Shown: piece by piece, positions 26,801-35,103 of the stretch
How positions within the stretch are numbered: the first letter of the stretch is position 1
Layout of the letters: every line of letters starts with the position of its first letter
Source: Bacillus sp. CH30_1T
GTDB taxonomy: Bacteria; Bacillota; Bacilli; Bacillales; Bacillaceae_B
Assembly (NCBI RefSeq): GCF_008364765.1
Contig: NZ_VTUY01000001.1
Location: forward strand, 1,526-65,525
Length of the DNA: 64,000 bases
Reading direction: 5' to 3'
Made by a program: the position numbers and the translations under genes
Notes under the pieces: generated by a model
Seen by the model: the letters and a program-made list of their open reading frames with translations, nothing else
Database searches by the model: none
What the model was told of the DNA's origin: nothing

Positions 26801-28229
26801 TTAATGCGACCACTGCGGATACGTGCGGCCCTGCCATGGAGGTGCCATTCCACCCGCCTTCATAATTGCTTCCAGGTACTGAAGAACGGATATTCACTCC
26901 TGGCGCAGAGATTTCAGGCTTTACTTCTTCGTATGGAGAAGGACCTTGAAGAGAGAAGCTGCCTAGCTTGTCATTAATATCGGTTGCCCCTGTTGCAAAT
27001 GACTCTGGATAGTTTGCAGGCGTTGCTATGGAACCGGGACCACCCGGGTTGTATTGAGTCGTGTTTCCAGCAGAAAATTCCGGGAATATTTCAGCGGCTC
27101 TCCAGGCTGCAACCATTTCACGATACCATTCATCCATGCCAGCCCCGCCGCCCCATGAGTTGTTGACAACATCGGGAGCCATTTCAGGGTGCGGATTTCC
27201 TTCAGCGTCTTTTGGAGCGAGAATCCATTCTCCTGCCTCCAGTAGATCAACATCGGTTCCTCCGTCGGCAGTAAAGGCTTTTACCGCAATCCACTTGGCT
27301 CCCGGAGCTACGCCGATTTGATTACTGCCATCAGGTTCAGACCCAACCATTGTCCCGGTTACATGTGTACCGTGACCTTGATCATCGTAAGGAGCACCTT
27401 GTCCTGCAGTCGCATCAAACCAGCTGAATTCATGGTTTGGGGATTCAGGATTTTGCGGATCAAACCCTCGATATTTTTCTTTCAATGCTGGATGATTCCA
27501 TTGAACACCGGTATCGATGGAGGCGATAACAGTACCTGCTCCGTCGATTCCCATTCCCCAGACAGCAGGAGCACCGATATGGTCGATGTTCCATCCAATG
27601 CTGGACGTATTATTTCCAGCTTCTTTTTCCTTTGGCATAACGCCTACAGAAGAAGTTTCCGCTTTAGCCGGCTGAATAAGCTGACGTGTTTCATTTGGAA
27701 GTATTTTTTCGACTTCAGGGAAATTAACAATCTTTTCCATTACTTCTTTTGTACTCGTAACCGCCATACCGTTGACCACATAGAAATCATTGAATTCTTT
27801 GACATCACCGGATTTTTTCTGTTTATTTAAGTATTTTTTCACTTCTGCCTGGGTTTCAAGTGCGGTAGAACGCAGCTCAGAAACGACCATATTTCGTTTT
27901 AATAGTTTTTTACTGTTTGTGGATAACTTTTGCTTTTGAGCTTTCTCAGTCGCTTTCTTTGCAACGGACTTAGTGTCTACCTGCTCCTTGAACTTCACTA
28001 AGTATGTGACGTGCTTTTCCTTCTTGAATTGATCTTGCAGTTTAGATGTTATCTTGGATTGCGGGCTGATTTTGGCGCTGTCTTTTACTGAAGTATACGG
28101 CTTATCATTTGATAATGCCGGTTGAGTGGAATTTGCTGCTCCTGCTGTGGGTGGAAATATTAATGGAACACACATGACCAGGGTAAGAACAATTGACAAC
28201 CATTTTGCTTTGCTTTTTCTTCCTCTCAT
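23874..28229 (-). CDS. bpr: Bacillopeptidase F-type subtilisin-like protease
   Basis: A 1451-residue secreted S8 serine protease, close in length to B. subtilis Bpr (about 1430). Layout: signal peptide (1-31, ending AGA), an I9-type inhibitory prodomain (about 60-185), the catalytic domain (about 210-530) with Asp239 (SIDTGV), His286 (GHGTH) and Ser464 (NGTSMAGPH), an immune-inhibitor/MAM-like beta domain (about 645-810, GYFQDFESEP to NGWYLDDVAL), two carboxypeptidase-regulatory-like beta repeats (about 860-1010), a further beta region, and two Ig-like repeats (about 1190-1350, PVTITLDQVKPELAIT). The start ATG at 28229 is close behind GGAGGGGT. It is monocistronic with its own terminator. Function: extracellular protein and peptide degradation. 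Confidence 0.93.
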   Translation of the reverse strand: MRGRKSKAKWLSIVLTLVMCVPLIFPPTAGAANSTQPALSNDKPYTSVKDSAKISPQSKITSKLQDQFKKEKHVTYLVKFKEQVDTKSVAKKATEKAQKQKLSTNSKKLLKRNMVVSELRSTALETQAEVKKYLNKQKKSGDVKEFNDFYVVNGMAVTSTKEVMEKIVNFPEVEKILPNETRQLIQPAKAETSSVGVMPKEKEAGNNTSSIGWNIDHIGAPAVWGMGIDGAGTVIASIDTGVQWNHPALKEKYRGFDPQNPESPNHEFSWFDATAGQGAPYDDQGHGTHVTGTMVGSEPDGSNQIGVAPGAKWIAVKAFTADGGTDVDLLEAGEWILAPKDAEGNPHPEMAPDVVNNSWGGGAGMDEWYREMVAAWRAAEIFPEFSAGNTTQYNPGGPGSIATPANYPESFATGATDINDKLGSFSLQGPSPYEEVKPEISAPGVNIRSSVPGSNYEGGWNGTSMAGPHVSAVVALMKQANASLTVDEIEDILISTAVPLTDDTFPESPNNGYGHGLVNAFDAVSSITSGLGKIKGQVLKGGEDEEAPTFDHTAPADTYTNRKLPLTIDVQDNISISSVTLQYVNQSGDWADAEAERTSGSLNDGTYTASIPGEEIAEPSVSYRWQIVDFGDNEVTTETYEVSVKPGITLGYFQDFESEPVDWYSYGVNDSWQWGKPSVGLHAFSGEKVYGTNLWGTYDNDANMTLAMPPIDLPEDSPAYLQFMSWHWLYTNQDFGTVFVSTDEENWTQLLRFSNSNLTWEAEEIDLSEYAGERIYIGFNVTTNDALQRNGWYLDDVALSAESIEGEGSNKAQLGVQPDKPEKAAVKDKKVDPDKIQPVSTPVKEETKEAGTNPNALPLNAQVTVVETGRTVNTLLNGKYELTHAAGTYTVKAESYGYHSTEQRVEIPEDGEVVANFTLEEKDYGTLSGTVTNSSNGEPVANATLLLMEDASVAPVTTDGNGNFSITAYEGDYTLRAMAASFYSENVEVNIEGSTDTEFNLELRPFIGYPGEIGYDDGTAEDARAFYEAGDGWAVKMSLPEGKEKALVTGGLFRFWETDWPRPGGTDFKVAVYDASGADGAPGQKIAGPFDATALRNGEWTNVDLSKYGIVVEKDFYLVYIQADPYPDSPGLATDNNGQYAARGWQMVDGAWTPAREELGNFMIRAIVNYEVNAPVITSPKDNSFTKHETVTVEGKSAPNITVHLFNGNDEVATAETTEDGTFSADLSLQTGENTITAKASTEAGITGPSEPVTITLDQVKPELAITSPDEGVKTNREAITVEGTISEENLSWVKVNGQKASVNDGQFTHRLLLNEGENVIQVVAKDKAGNKKKQRVTVYAKFGDITIDNLKPSKDKELKKGESVKIEFDSEPGLDATFVIQMPLTNARAQVSNANELPMMEISEGHYVGYYTATSNVKAPGAVIEVKVSDDYGNVTTKRAEGKLYINSKK

Positions 28230-28274
28230 AATACCCCTCCATTAATTCTAGAATTGTAAGTCCTGTTCCTCCAT

Positions 28275-28330
28275 TCAGGAAATGGCATCTAGATGATATT
28301 TAATGGTTAACCAAAGCTGTCCCATTTCAA
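28275..28330 (-). other. Possible leader ORF in the 5' untranslated region of bpr
   Basis: An unusually complete ribosome binding site AAAGGAGGTGA (minus strand, about 28340-28350) stands about 100 bp before bpr. It is followed by a TTG (28330) opening a 7-codon frame and an ATG (28325) opening a 16-codon frame that ends at 28275. Either could be a translated leader; nothing else shows it is used. Confidence 0.3.
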
Positions 28331-28837
28331 TAGAATTCACCTCCTTTCAAAATCCACATAAATAGCCAAAAGCACGTCATGGCGATGAATCAGAGCAATA
28401 AAAAAAGATAAATTGAGGCAAGTGATAATTATTTTCTACTAATCTCTGAAACTGCATTTCTTTTACTTCCGATCTTTCTATTGAATGTTACAATTCAGAG
28501 TTTCATTTGTAATTTCCTTTATTTTTCTAATTTTCCCAACATTTACCCCAAAAGGAGCTTGGATTTACAAGGGTTATTAAGATAGCAGGATAAATAGCCC
28601 CCATGATTCCCCCAAATCTATAATTATTGATTAATTTGAATACGATACAAATAGAAAAAGCTGTCAAGCAGACAGCTTTTTCTATTAACTATATTGGAAC
28701 TAGTCAACATTCGTTCTAAATTCCAGGTTGTATAAATATGATATCTCCATTAGAAAATGATCAAGACTTTATAACCATTCCAGCTTCTTTCTAAACTTAC
28801 TACGACACTTCCCTTTCGTTAACTATTCTTCATTTAT
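28331..28837. other. Intergenic region between bpr and the germination operon
   Basis: No further gene is seen. It holds an orphan perfect stem, AATAGAAAAAGCTGTC (28650-28665) with its complement at 28671-28686 and a 5-base loop, with T runs on both strands, i.e. a bidirectional terminator not adjacent to any gene end. Confidence 0.6.
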
Positions 28838-28866
28838 TGTATAAAAACGCCCCTTATTGCAAACAA
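28838..28866 (+). promoter_or_regulatory. Candidate forespore sigma-G promoter of the germination operon
   Basis: TGTATA (28838-28843), 16 bp, then CAAACAA (28860-28866) approximates the sigma-G type TGAATA and CATACTA boxes. Germinant receptor operons are known sigma-G targets. Box matches are imperfect. Confidence 0.4.
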
Positions 28867-28895
28867 TTTTTTTAGATTACAATTTTCTAAGGGGC
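28849..28895 (+). promoter_or_regulatory. Inverted repeat that could mask the gerA ribosome binding site
   Basis: GCCCCTTA (28849-28856) is complementary to TAAGGGGC (28888-28895), which contains the AAGGGG ribosome binding site of the first gene. If both are in the transcript the site would be paired; if transcription starts at the predicted sigma-G promoter the first arm is upstream of the RNA start and the repeat is irrelevant. Confidence 0.4.
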
Positions 28896-28901
28896 AAATG
28901 A

Positions 28902-30218
28902 ATGAGGCATATAGTAAAGGAAATAAAAACCAAGTTTTCCAATCACGATGATTTTTTTGTAGAAGAAGAATTAGTTCAGGAATCCGCAATCTATCTTATT
29001 GGATTTAATACGCTAGTGGATTTAACTAAGTCGAAATTATATATTCAACAAATGGCTGCTTCGTCTACTTCTTTAAAAGCCCTTTTAACAAACCTCAGTG
29101 ACCAGATTAACGTTGATACAGAACAATTAATTAAAGCCGTATTAGAAGGCAAACTAATCATCGTTTCAAAAGATGGGGAAGAGAATGCTGTTATAGATCC
29201 GATTGCCCCAAATCTTAGTAGTAGCATTGAAGAGCCTAAGAATGAAAGTCCTATTCAAGCCTCCATGGATGCATTTGGAGAGGATATTAGTATTAACGTT
29301 GGAATGATACGAAAAAGGCTGTGCACTGAACGTCTTTGTCATGTTTCCTATCAAGTGGGAGAACTCGAAAAGCGAAAGCTATCCATGCTCTATATTGAAG
29401 GAAGAGTCCCAAATTCTATTATTGAAAAAGTCAACCAGCAGTTACATCAAATAAAATCAGACATTGAAACCATTGATGATCTTAATAAACAATTTGGACG
29501 GCGTAGGTTTAGTCCTGTCAGTCATCTGTTCACCTCTGAACTCCCGATTCAAGCTATACACTCCTTAAAAAAGAACAGAGTCGTGATTTTTTTAGATGCT
29601 TGTCCCTTCGCGCTTATTTTTCCCAATCTACTTAGCGATATGATAATCAGTATAAACGATCGCAATTTCCCTTTTATACTGTCCTTTATGATTAGAATCT
29701 TTAGAGTCATAGGAGTTGTGGCTACGCTCTTACTTCCCGCTTTATATGTTTCTTTGGTCTCAGTTAACCCTGAAGTATTTAGAACCGATCTAGCTCTGTT
29801 TGTTGCCAAGAGCAGGGAAGGTATTCCATTGTCGGCATTTCTTGAAACGATCGCAATGGTGGTTATTGTGGATTTAATACTAGAAGCAATAGTGAGACTT
29901 CCTAAAAGCGTAGGTCCCACTATTACAATGGTAGGAGGAATTATTCTCGGGCAGGCGATGGTTGAGGCCAAATTAGTCAGTAATCTATTGGTTATCGTGA
30001 TCACAGCTGTGGTCATTGCAAGTTCGGCAGTGATTGGAGTGCAAAACTCCTTGTACATACGTTTGCTAAAATACCCCATTCTAATTTTGGCATCACTTTT
30101 CGGTATTTTAGGTGTATGTACAGGGTTCACTTTCACAATCATATATTTGGCAAGTTTAACATCCAACGACATTCCTTATACAACCTTTCGTATTGAACAA
30201 AAAGGAGAAACAAAGTGA
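28902..30218 (+). CDS. Germinant receptor subunit A (GerA/GerKA family)
   Basis: A 438-residue GerA-family protein. The N-terminal soluble half (about 1-230) holds the conserved SELPIQAIHSLKKNRVVIFLDACPFALIFP stretch in two parts and a ser/pro-rich region; the C-terminal half has about five membrane helices including PSFMIRIFR-like FPFILSFMIRIFRVIG and VGPTITMVGGIILGQAMVEA. In spores this subunit sits in the inner membrane and with B and C binds germinants. At 438 residues it is shorter than most homologues (about 480-520), with a reduced N-terminus. It overlaps the next gene by 4 bp. Confidence 0.9.
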   Translation: MRHIVKEIKTKFSNHDDFFVEEELVQESAIYLIGFNTLVDLTKSKLYIQQMAASSTSLKALLTNLSDQINVDTEQLIKAVLEGKLIIVSKDGEENAVIDPIAPNLSSSIEEPKNESPIQASMDAFGEDISINVGMIRKRLCTERLCHVSYQVGELEKRKLSMLYIEGRVPNSIIEKVNQQLHQIKSDIETIDDLNKQFGRRRFSPVSHLFTSELPIQAIHSLKKNRVVIFLDACPFALIFPNLLSDMIISINDRNFPFILSFMIRIFRVIGVVATLLLPALYVSLVSVNPEVFRTDLALFVAKSREGIPLSAFLETIAMVVIVDLILEAIVRLPKSVGPTITMVGGIILGQAMVEAKLVSNLLVIVITAVVIASSAVIGVQNSLYIRLLKYPILILASLFGILGVCTGFTFTIIYLASLTSNDIPYTTFRIEQKGETK

Positions 30219-31294
30219 CACAGCGGATACAAATTGGAGCGGTTTTCGTAATCATACATTTAAGTTTTGGCTATTTAATCTATCCCGACCTTGTTTACAC
30301 ATTAACGAAAACGGCTCATTGGGAAGTGGTTATATGCTTAGGTTGCCTGCAATTGATACTACTTTGGATTTACATTAAAGGATTAAATTATTTTCCCGAG
30401 AGTGATGTCATTGATATTTATTTAACAAAAGGGAGATGGGTGGCCATCATTTTTCTTACCCCTTTTGTACTAAATCTACTTTCGATAGTTGCGTTTAACA
30501 TGAGAATGCACACGGAAGTTATTATTTCGATATTTTTACCTAGGACCCCTTATTGGTCGATATTATTACTGTTATTTTTCATTTCGGTTTATGCAGCTAT
30601 AAAAGGTTTAGGGACCATTTTGCGTTCTTCGGCTTTTATTTTCTTGTTTGTTATTCCGATAGTAGTATTTAACATTTTTTCATCTGTTGTAAATTTTGAT
30701 TTACATAACGTTACGCCTGGTTGGAATTCCCCTGCCAAGTTCATGTTAGATAAAAAGTTTTTCTATCTACTGGGATTTTCATCATTTTTATTTTTAGGAT
30801 TTACCTCTTCCTATTCAAAAGTAACATTCCGCCAAATATTTTTAGCAAGCGTTAGTACAACGCTGATTTTTCTATCGGTAGTGTATATACCGCTTTTTAT
30901 ATTTGGACAAGAAACGGCTGTTACGCTGAGCGACCCTTTTGTGGAAGCAATGGATTCAGTAGACATTAGCTGGTTTTCATTCAACCGACAAACGATGTTC
31001 TTCGGTATATCGTTAGTTGGTTTAGTGATATTGGCAAATTCCGTAATGCTCTGGATGATTGGACAAGTCATGGGAAAAACATTTAAATATCTTAGAGTGA
31101 AGTCCACTTATTGGATTATTACTTTTTCTGTTATCTCATTTATTTTGGCTTTATTGGTTCCAAACCGATCTTTGGTTGAAAAATACTTTCTATGGAGCTT
31201 AGGTGCCCAATCCTATTCTATGATTATTATTCCACTTACCATTTTTATCATTGGTATCTTATCGAAAAGAGGCGTGTTAGAAAATGAAAAATAA
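30215..31294 (+). CDS. Germinant receptor subunit B (GerAB/GerKB, APC-type permease fold)
   Basis: A 359-residue protein with ten hydrophobic segments, the spore-germination branch of the amino acid permease superfamily. It starts with GTG in the GTGA overlap with the A gene. Conserved features include a VNFDLHNVTPGWNSP-like outside loop and FSSFLFLGFTSSYSKV. The B subunit forms the germinant-binding and probably water or ion-conducting pore. It overlaps the C gene by 11 bp, so the three are translationally coupled. Confidence 0.9.
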   Translation: MTQRIQIGAVFVIIHLSFGYLIYPDLVYTLTKTAHWEVVICLGCLQLILLWIYIKGLNYFPESDVIDIYLTKGRWVAIIFLTPFVLNLLSIVAFNMRMHTEVIISIFLPRTPYWSILLLLFFISVYAAIKGLGTILRSSAFIFLFVIPIVVFNIFSSVVNFDLHNVTPGWNSPAKFMLDKKFFYLLGFSSFLFLGFTSSYSKVTFRQIFLASVSTTLIFLSVVYIPLFIFGQETAVTLSDPFVEAMDSVDISWFSFNRQTMFFGISLVGLVILANSVMLWMIGQVMGKTFKYLRVKSTYWIITFSVISFILALLVPNRSLVEKYFLWSLGAQSYSMIIIPLTIFIIGILSKRGVLENEK

Positions 31295-32336
31295 TAAACT
31301 CTATAAATTATTGATCGTTTTCATGTCATCCATCTTTATATGTGGGTGTTGGGATATTAAAGATATAAATAAACGCTTCCTTCCTTTAGTAATGGGCATT
31401 TCCAAGGAAGATAATGAAGATTATAAATTAACTTTGCAGATCCCCATATTAAAAGATGATAACCAAATATCAAGAACGGTTACAAGTAAAGGCGAAAACA
31501 TGGCAAGTGTACTTGAACAAATTCGCACAAATTCAGAAGATGCCGTTGATTACTCACAAATAAGATTAATTGTCATTCAAAACAATTTGGCAGATAACCA
31601 ACAGAGATTTAAGGAACTTTTAAAGTTCTTAATGAAATCAGAAGAGATTCCGTCAAGAGCGCTGATAGCCATTACACAGGACAATGTCGAGAATGTGTTA
31701 TCTAGCATTAACGATAAATTAGGTGCCCATTCTACCTCCATCTATGACTATTTTAATAAAGGAGCCGGCTGGGCACCAGCAATCTTTAGTACCCCTGTTT
31801 GGGAAGTATATCGAAGCTTGTTTTCATATACGAAAGATATAGCCGTCCCAGTTGTTCATTCCGGGAAAGATACAGTATTAACTTACGAAGGTGCAGCGAT
31901 TATGAAGAAAGGAAAAATCATAGACTCGATCAGCCCTGATGAAAGTCAACTAATAAATTTGTTTCGGAACATTAATGAAAAAGGCAGTCTAGAGAGTATA
32001 AAAGATGCTGATATTATCGTCACAAACAGCTCAATCAAAAATAATAAATCAATGGAAAATCAGAAACCAATGATGTCAAGTGATTTACACTTGAAAATAG
32101 ACATTTTAGAAAGAAAAGAAGGCATGACGAATAAACAGATAATTACGGAACTTGAAGAGGTAATCGAAAAGCGATTTTACGATATTCTTGAAAAAACGCA
32201 AAGAAACAACACAGACGTTTTTGGATTTGGCCAGCATTTTCGTCATCAGGTTCCTTATCGTGAATTAAAAAACTGGAGAGAGGAATATTATCCTGAATTA
32301 AAAGTGAATTTTCAGGTCCATGCTAAATTAGAGTAA
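31284..32336 (+). CDS. Germinant receptor subunit C (Ger(x)C lipoprotein)
   Basis: A 350-residue Ger(x)C lipoprotein. The signal peptide ends in the lipobox FICGCWDIKDIN, where the CWD motif directly after the lipid-bearing Cys is typical. The family segments PLVMGISKEDNEDYKLTLQ, SEEIPSRALIAITQ and EKGSLE are present, and the C-terminal domain ends PELKVNFQVHAKLE. It anchors to the outer face of the spore inner membrane and completes the receptor. The germinant cannot be predicted from the sequence. Confidence 0.92.
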   Translation: MKNNKLYKLLIVFMSSIFICGCWDIKDINKRFLPLVMGISKEDNEDYKLTLQIPILKDDNQISRTVTSKGENMASVLEQIRTNSEDAVDYSQIRLIVIQNNLADNQQRFKELLKFLMKSEEIPSRALIAITQDNVENVLSSINDKLGAHSTSIYDYFNKGAGWAPAIFSTPVWEVYRSLFSYTKDIAVPVVHSGKDTVLTYEGAAIMKKGKIIDSISPDESQLINLFRNINEKGSLESIKDADIIVTNSSIKNNKSMENQKPMMSSDLHLKIDILERKEGMTNKQIITELEEVIEKRFYDILEKTQRNNTDVFGFGQHFRHQVPYRELKNWREEYYPELKVNFQVHAKLE

Positions 32337-32411
32337 TACAAGAATCGAATAGAAGGGTAAAGAATTCAAACTTCTCCACTCATGTTATTTAACAACCATT
32401 AAAATGAGGAG

Positions 32412-33461
32412 TTAAAGTTTACCACAATGCTTGCATCTTCCTCGTCTTTTTAGATAATAAGCTAGAGTTGCCAGCCCTAAGGATATTCCCCATGGTAGCC
32501 AGGATAAAAAAGGAACAAAATGTCCCCAATTCTCACTTGTAATTGAACCATTAATCATCATAGATATGATTTGTGGACTGAGCTTTATAGCCGTGATTGT
32601 GATCATAGCAGACATCAATATAGCAGGTACCAAACATAACCAAATTGGAATTTGTTTACCTGCTAGAAATAAACACCACCGTGGAAAAATCACTCCCCAT
32701 TTCTGAATTAGGCCAAGGGTCAGAATTCCACCGACAATACATAAACCTCCCAGTATAGCTTCAGTTATGATAATGTCTATATTCCCAACCATTGATGAAT
32801 TGTTCGTTCCCAAAGGAATGCCTATTGCCCACGCCCACCGGACAATACCGTATGGCAATGCCATAACAACAGCTAAATAGGTAAACCACTTTCCCCATTC
32901 TGCAGCTCTTGCTGATGATACTTCGTTATCGTCATTCCTACCACAATTACCGCAGGCATCCCGTGTATGACGAAAGTATGCTATTGCAGCAGCTATCCAA
33001 ATGAACCCACCTAATATACAAAGAACTTGGTTAACAACTCTCCAGTCCAGCAGATCAAAGTGAAGCAAAAACAAATAAGCAAAATTCTGTACAATTCGCG
33101 AATCTGGAACTACGAATATAAGCGTCCCACTCATTATCCACGCATAGGAGAGTACTATAATACGAGGAAAACGACGTCCCCATGTTTTTACCATCGCTAG
33201 AGCTACTGCTGTTCCTACCAATCCAGCTAGGGCGATGACTGAACCCCCGACATCCACATTAAGATTTAATAAAAAGGATCCCATCATTTCTGCTCGTGGA
33301 TCGTTTTTACCGAAAGGAAATCCGTTTCCACCTAATAACCAGTACAGCCCGAGTAACCCGTATAGTAGGGACCATAGAGCCGCTGCATACCCTGCCCACT
33401 GTGGCCAGCGTGACAACCAGGAAAAATGTGTTGAACTTTTGACATTTATTTTCGGTTCCAT
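32412..33461 (-). CDS. Polytopic membrane protein with two zinc-ribbon-like CxxC motifs
   Basis: A 349-residue protein with about eight hydrophobic segments. Two cysteine pairs are seen on loops or ends predicted to be inside: CGNCGRND in the middle (about residue 172) and CKHCGKL at the extreme C-terminus, which could bind a metal or form disulfides. The two halves (WPQWAGYAAALWSLLYGLLG to CGNCG, and WGKWFTYLAVVMALPYGIVR to CKHCG) look like an internal duplication. I do not recognise a characterised family. Stand-alone on the minus strand, convergent with the germination operon. Confidence 0.65.
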   Translation of the reverse strand: MEPKINVKSSTHFSWLSRWPQWAGYAAALWSLLYGLLGLYWLLGGNGFPFGKNDPRAEMMGSFLLNLNVDVGGSVIALAGLVGTAVALAMVKTWGRRFPRIIVLSYAWIMSGTLIFVVPDSRIVQNFAYLFLLHFDLLDWRVVNQVLCILGGFIWIAAAIAYFRHTRDACGNCGRNDDNEVSSARAAEWGKWFTYLAVVMALPYGIVRWAWAIGIPLGTNNSSMVGNIDIIITEAILGGLCIVGGILTLGLIQKWGVIFPRWCLFLAGKQIPIWLCLVPAILMSAMITITAIKLSPQIISMMINGSITSENWGHFVPFLSWLPWGISLGLATLAYYLKRRGRCKHCGKL

Positions 33462-33889
33462 TTAACCCTCCCCAAATCAAGTTCATAATAATATAACTTG
33501 AATAATTAAAAATTCTGTCCAGCCGTTTTTGATAAAGAATCCTTCCTTTTAACTTAATACTATTATCTCGATTTCCATTTTCCACAATAACTTATTAAAG
33601 AAGATGCCCCTCTAATTGAGCAACATAATCATCCTTATGCGAAATTATACAAAGATTATGACCAGGACCAGTCCAAATAAAAAAATCCTCCTAAAGACAG
33701 GAGGGCCAAGTGAGCATTTCAATATAACAATTCAAAAGAATGGAACAACAACCAGATAACTTTACAAAAGGATAACTCCCCATCAATAAATCGTCCCAAC
33801 CCAACTCCCTCCTGTTTCTCTCTCCCTCCCAATCAATCCCCCAGCACGCTAAAGCTTTACCGTGTTGGGGGACAGGCACCAATATCCGG
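33462..33889. other. Intergenic region with terminator, repeat and possible gene remnant
   Basis: It contains a minus-strand terminator (CCTCCT 33687-33692 with AGGAGG 33699-33704, then T run) probably ending the gene at 33890. There is a 28-codon open stretch on the plus strand (about 33590-33680) reading EDAPLIEQHNHPYAKLYKDY, perhaps the end of a lost gene, and the dispersed repeat at 33841. No intact gene is visible. Confidence 0.5.
33841..33880 (+). repeat. Dispersed GGGACAGG repeat, copy 6
   Basis: CCAGCACGCTAAAGCTTTAC followed by GTGTTGGGGGACAGGCACC. It shares the AGCACG-TAAAG block and the GGACAGG core with the copy at 11182. Confidence 0.65.
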
Positions 33890-34354
33890 TTATGAAAATG
33901 AGGTAAACCTCAGCAAAATTGCCCGAATGATAAACCCTGCCGCCAATCCCGGAATTAGCGCAAGCATAGGCAGCCAAATCGGACCAAAGTGAACGGAGAG
34001 GATTGGATGGGGGGAATACATGATTCCAACCGTGACAAAGTAGGCAGCGAAGGCAAATGGAATAAACGATAACGGAGGATTCTCTCCATCTGAAAATTTG
34101 TAGGCATCATACATCGCATACATGTAAACACATGGATAAAACATGATCCACTGATAATGGATCACTTCTCCAGCTTCCTCAATTCTGCCAAGAAAGCTAT
34201 ACATGATAGACAGATTAAATGTACTCATGCTATTAATGATAAATTCTAATAAAACAAATAAGAACCCTTTCATGACATGACCATTCAACAACTGCCCAAA
34301 GCCTGGAAATGCTATGCTCCATAACACCACTTCTAGTTTTTGAGTCTTTTTCAT
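33890..34354 (-). CDS. Hypothetical membrane protein
   Basis: A 154-residue protein with about four hydrophobic segments. The first segment, LWSIAFPGFGQLLNGHVMKGFLFVLLEF, resembles the Gly-rich turn of TM2-like or DUF5683-like proteins. No functional residues stand out. It lies 24 bp downstream of a CBO0543-family gene on the same strand, so the two are probably one operon. Function unknown. Confidence 0.65.
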   Translation of the reverse strand: MKKTQKLEVVLWSIAFPGFGQLLNGHVMKGFLFVLLEFIINSMSTFNLSIMYSFLGRIEEAGEVIHYQWIMFYPCVYMYAMYDAYKFSDGENPPLSFIPFAFAAYFVTVGIMYSPHPILSVHFGPIWLPMLALIPGLAAGFIIRAILLRFTSFS

Positions 34355-34378
34355 ATGACCAAACCTTTAGTTAACGAT

Positions 34379-34855
34379 TTAATATTGAGTACTCTTAGCT
34401 TGATCCAATCTTTTAACGACGGATACAAGCCCCCTGATGATAAATAATGTGAAACTTACAGAACCAAAGGTATGAAATGGCGACCACTTTTTCCATTGAA
34501 TTAACCTTGTGTATTTCACCAGAAACCATTGAGTTATGCTCATGGGAACACTCCAGGTCAAACTTTTCAAAAGGATCGTCCATAAACCGTCATTATACGT
34601 TTGTTTAACCCAGATCACACTCAACAATGGAAAAAACAGCATATCAAAAATAATGTTTGTCCTAAACACTCCTGGAAAGGGGCGAATTGGATAGGCAACA
34701 CGTTTCTCCGACACAACATATGTATCAACTAGAGTGGACACAACGCCTTTTGAAAAGAAAACGATTAAGTTCTGCTTCATCATAGAACCCCTGAATAAGA
34801 ATGGGAAGCAGATCAGGCATATGGAAATGAGTACGCTTAACATTTTTTTCTCCAC
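34379..34855 (-). CDS. CBO0543 family membrane protein
   Basis: A 158-residue, four-helix protein of the CBO0543 family, common in spore-forming Firmicutes and of unknown function. The diagnostic segment is YPIRPFPGVFRTNIIFDMLFFP near residues 55-76, followed by a conserved WKKWSPFHTFGSVSFTLFI. A paralogue of the same family is encoded at 36207-36569. The promoter region carries a palindrome ATGATG-TTAAG-CATCAT at about 34892-34908. Confidence 0.75.
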   Translation of the reverse strand: MEKKMLSVLISICLICFPFLFRGSMMKQNLIVFFSKGVVSTLVDTYVVSEKRVAYPIRPFPGVFRTNIIFDMLFFPLLSVIWVKQTYNDGLWTILLKSLTWSVPMSITQWFLVKYTRLIQWKKWSPFHTFGSVSFTLFIIRGLVSVVKRLDQAKSTQY

Positions 34856-35027
34856 AACATGATCCTCCGTTGAAAGGTTTTGTTTATAGTATGATGTTAA
34901 GCATCATGCGTTATGCTAACTCTTTTCTTCGAGATTATTGGAACCAAATATACTAACCGCTCGCGCCATTGGGTCCTTTATCCCGTCCTTTATACTTTGA
35001 CCGATAAATTTAAGCTTATTTTAAATG

Positions 35028-35082
35028 TAAAGAGGGGCATCAAAAAGCAGTAGCTACTGACTTTTTGGACAGCCCCTTTCTT
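35028..35082 (-). terminator. Terminator after the 35104 gene
   Basis: AAAGAGGGGC with CAAAAAG on one side pairs with CTTTTTG and AGCCCCTTT on the other, around CAGTAGCTACTG. It lies 20 bp past the stop of the small minus-strand gene. Confidence 0.6.
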
Positions 35083-35103
35083 ATCCAAAGCTCCAATTAC
35101 TTT

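Noticed and set aside
33691..33882. 63-codon minus-strand frame beginning MVPVPQHGKA
   Set aside because: Starts inside a dispersed repeat and crosses a terminator; protein-like composition is lacking.
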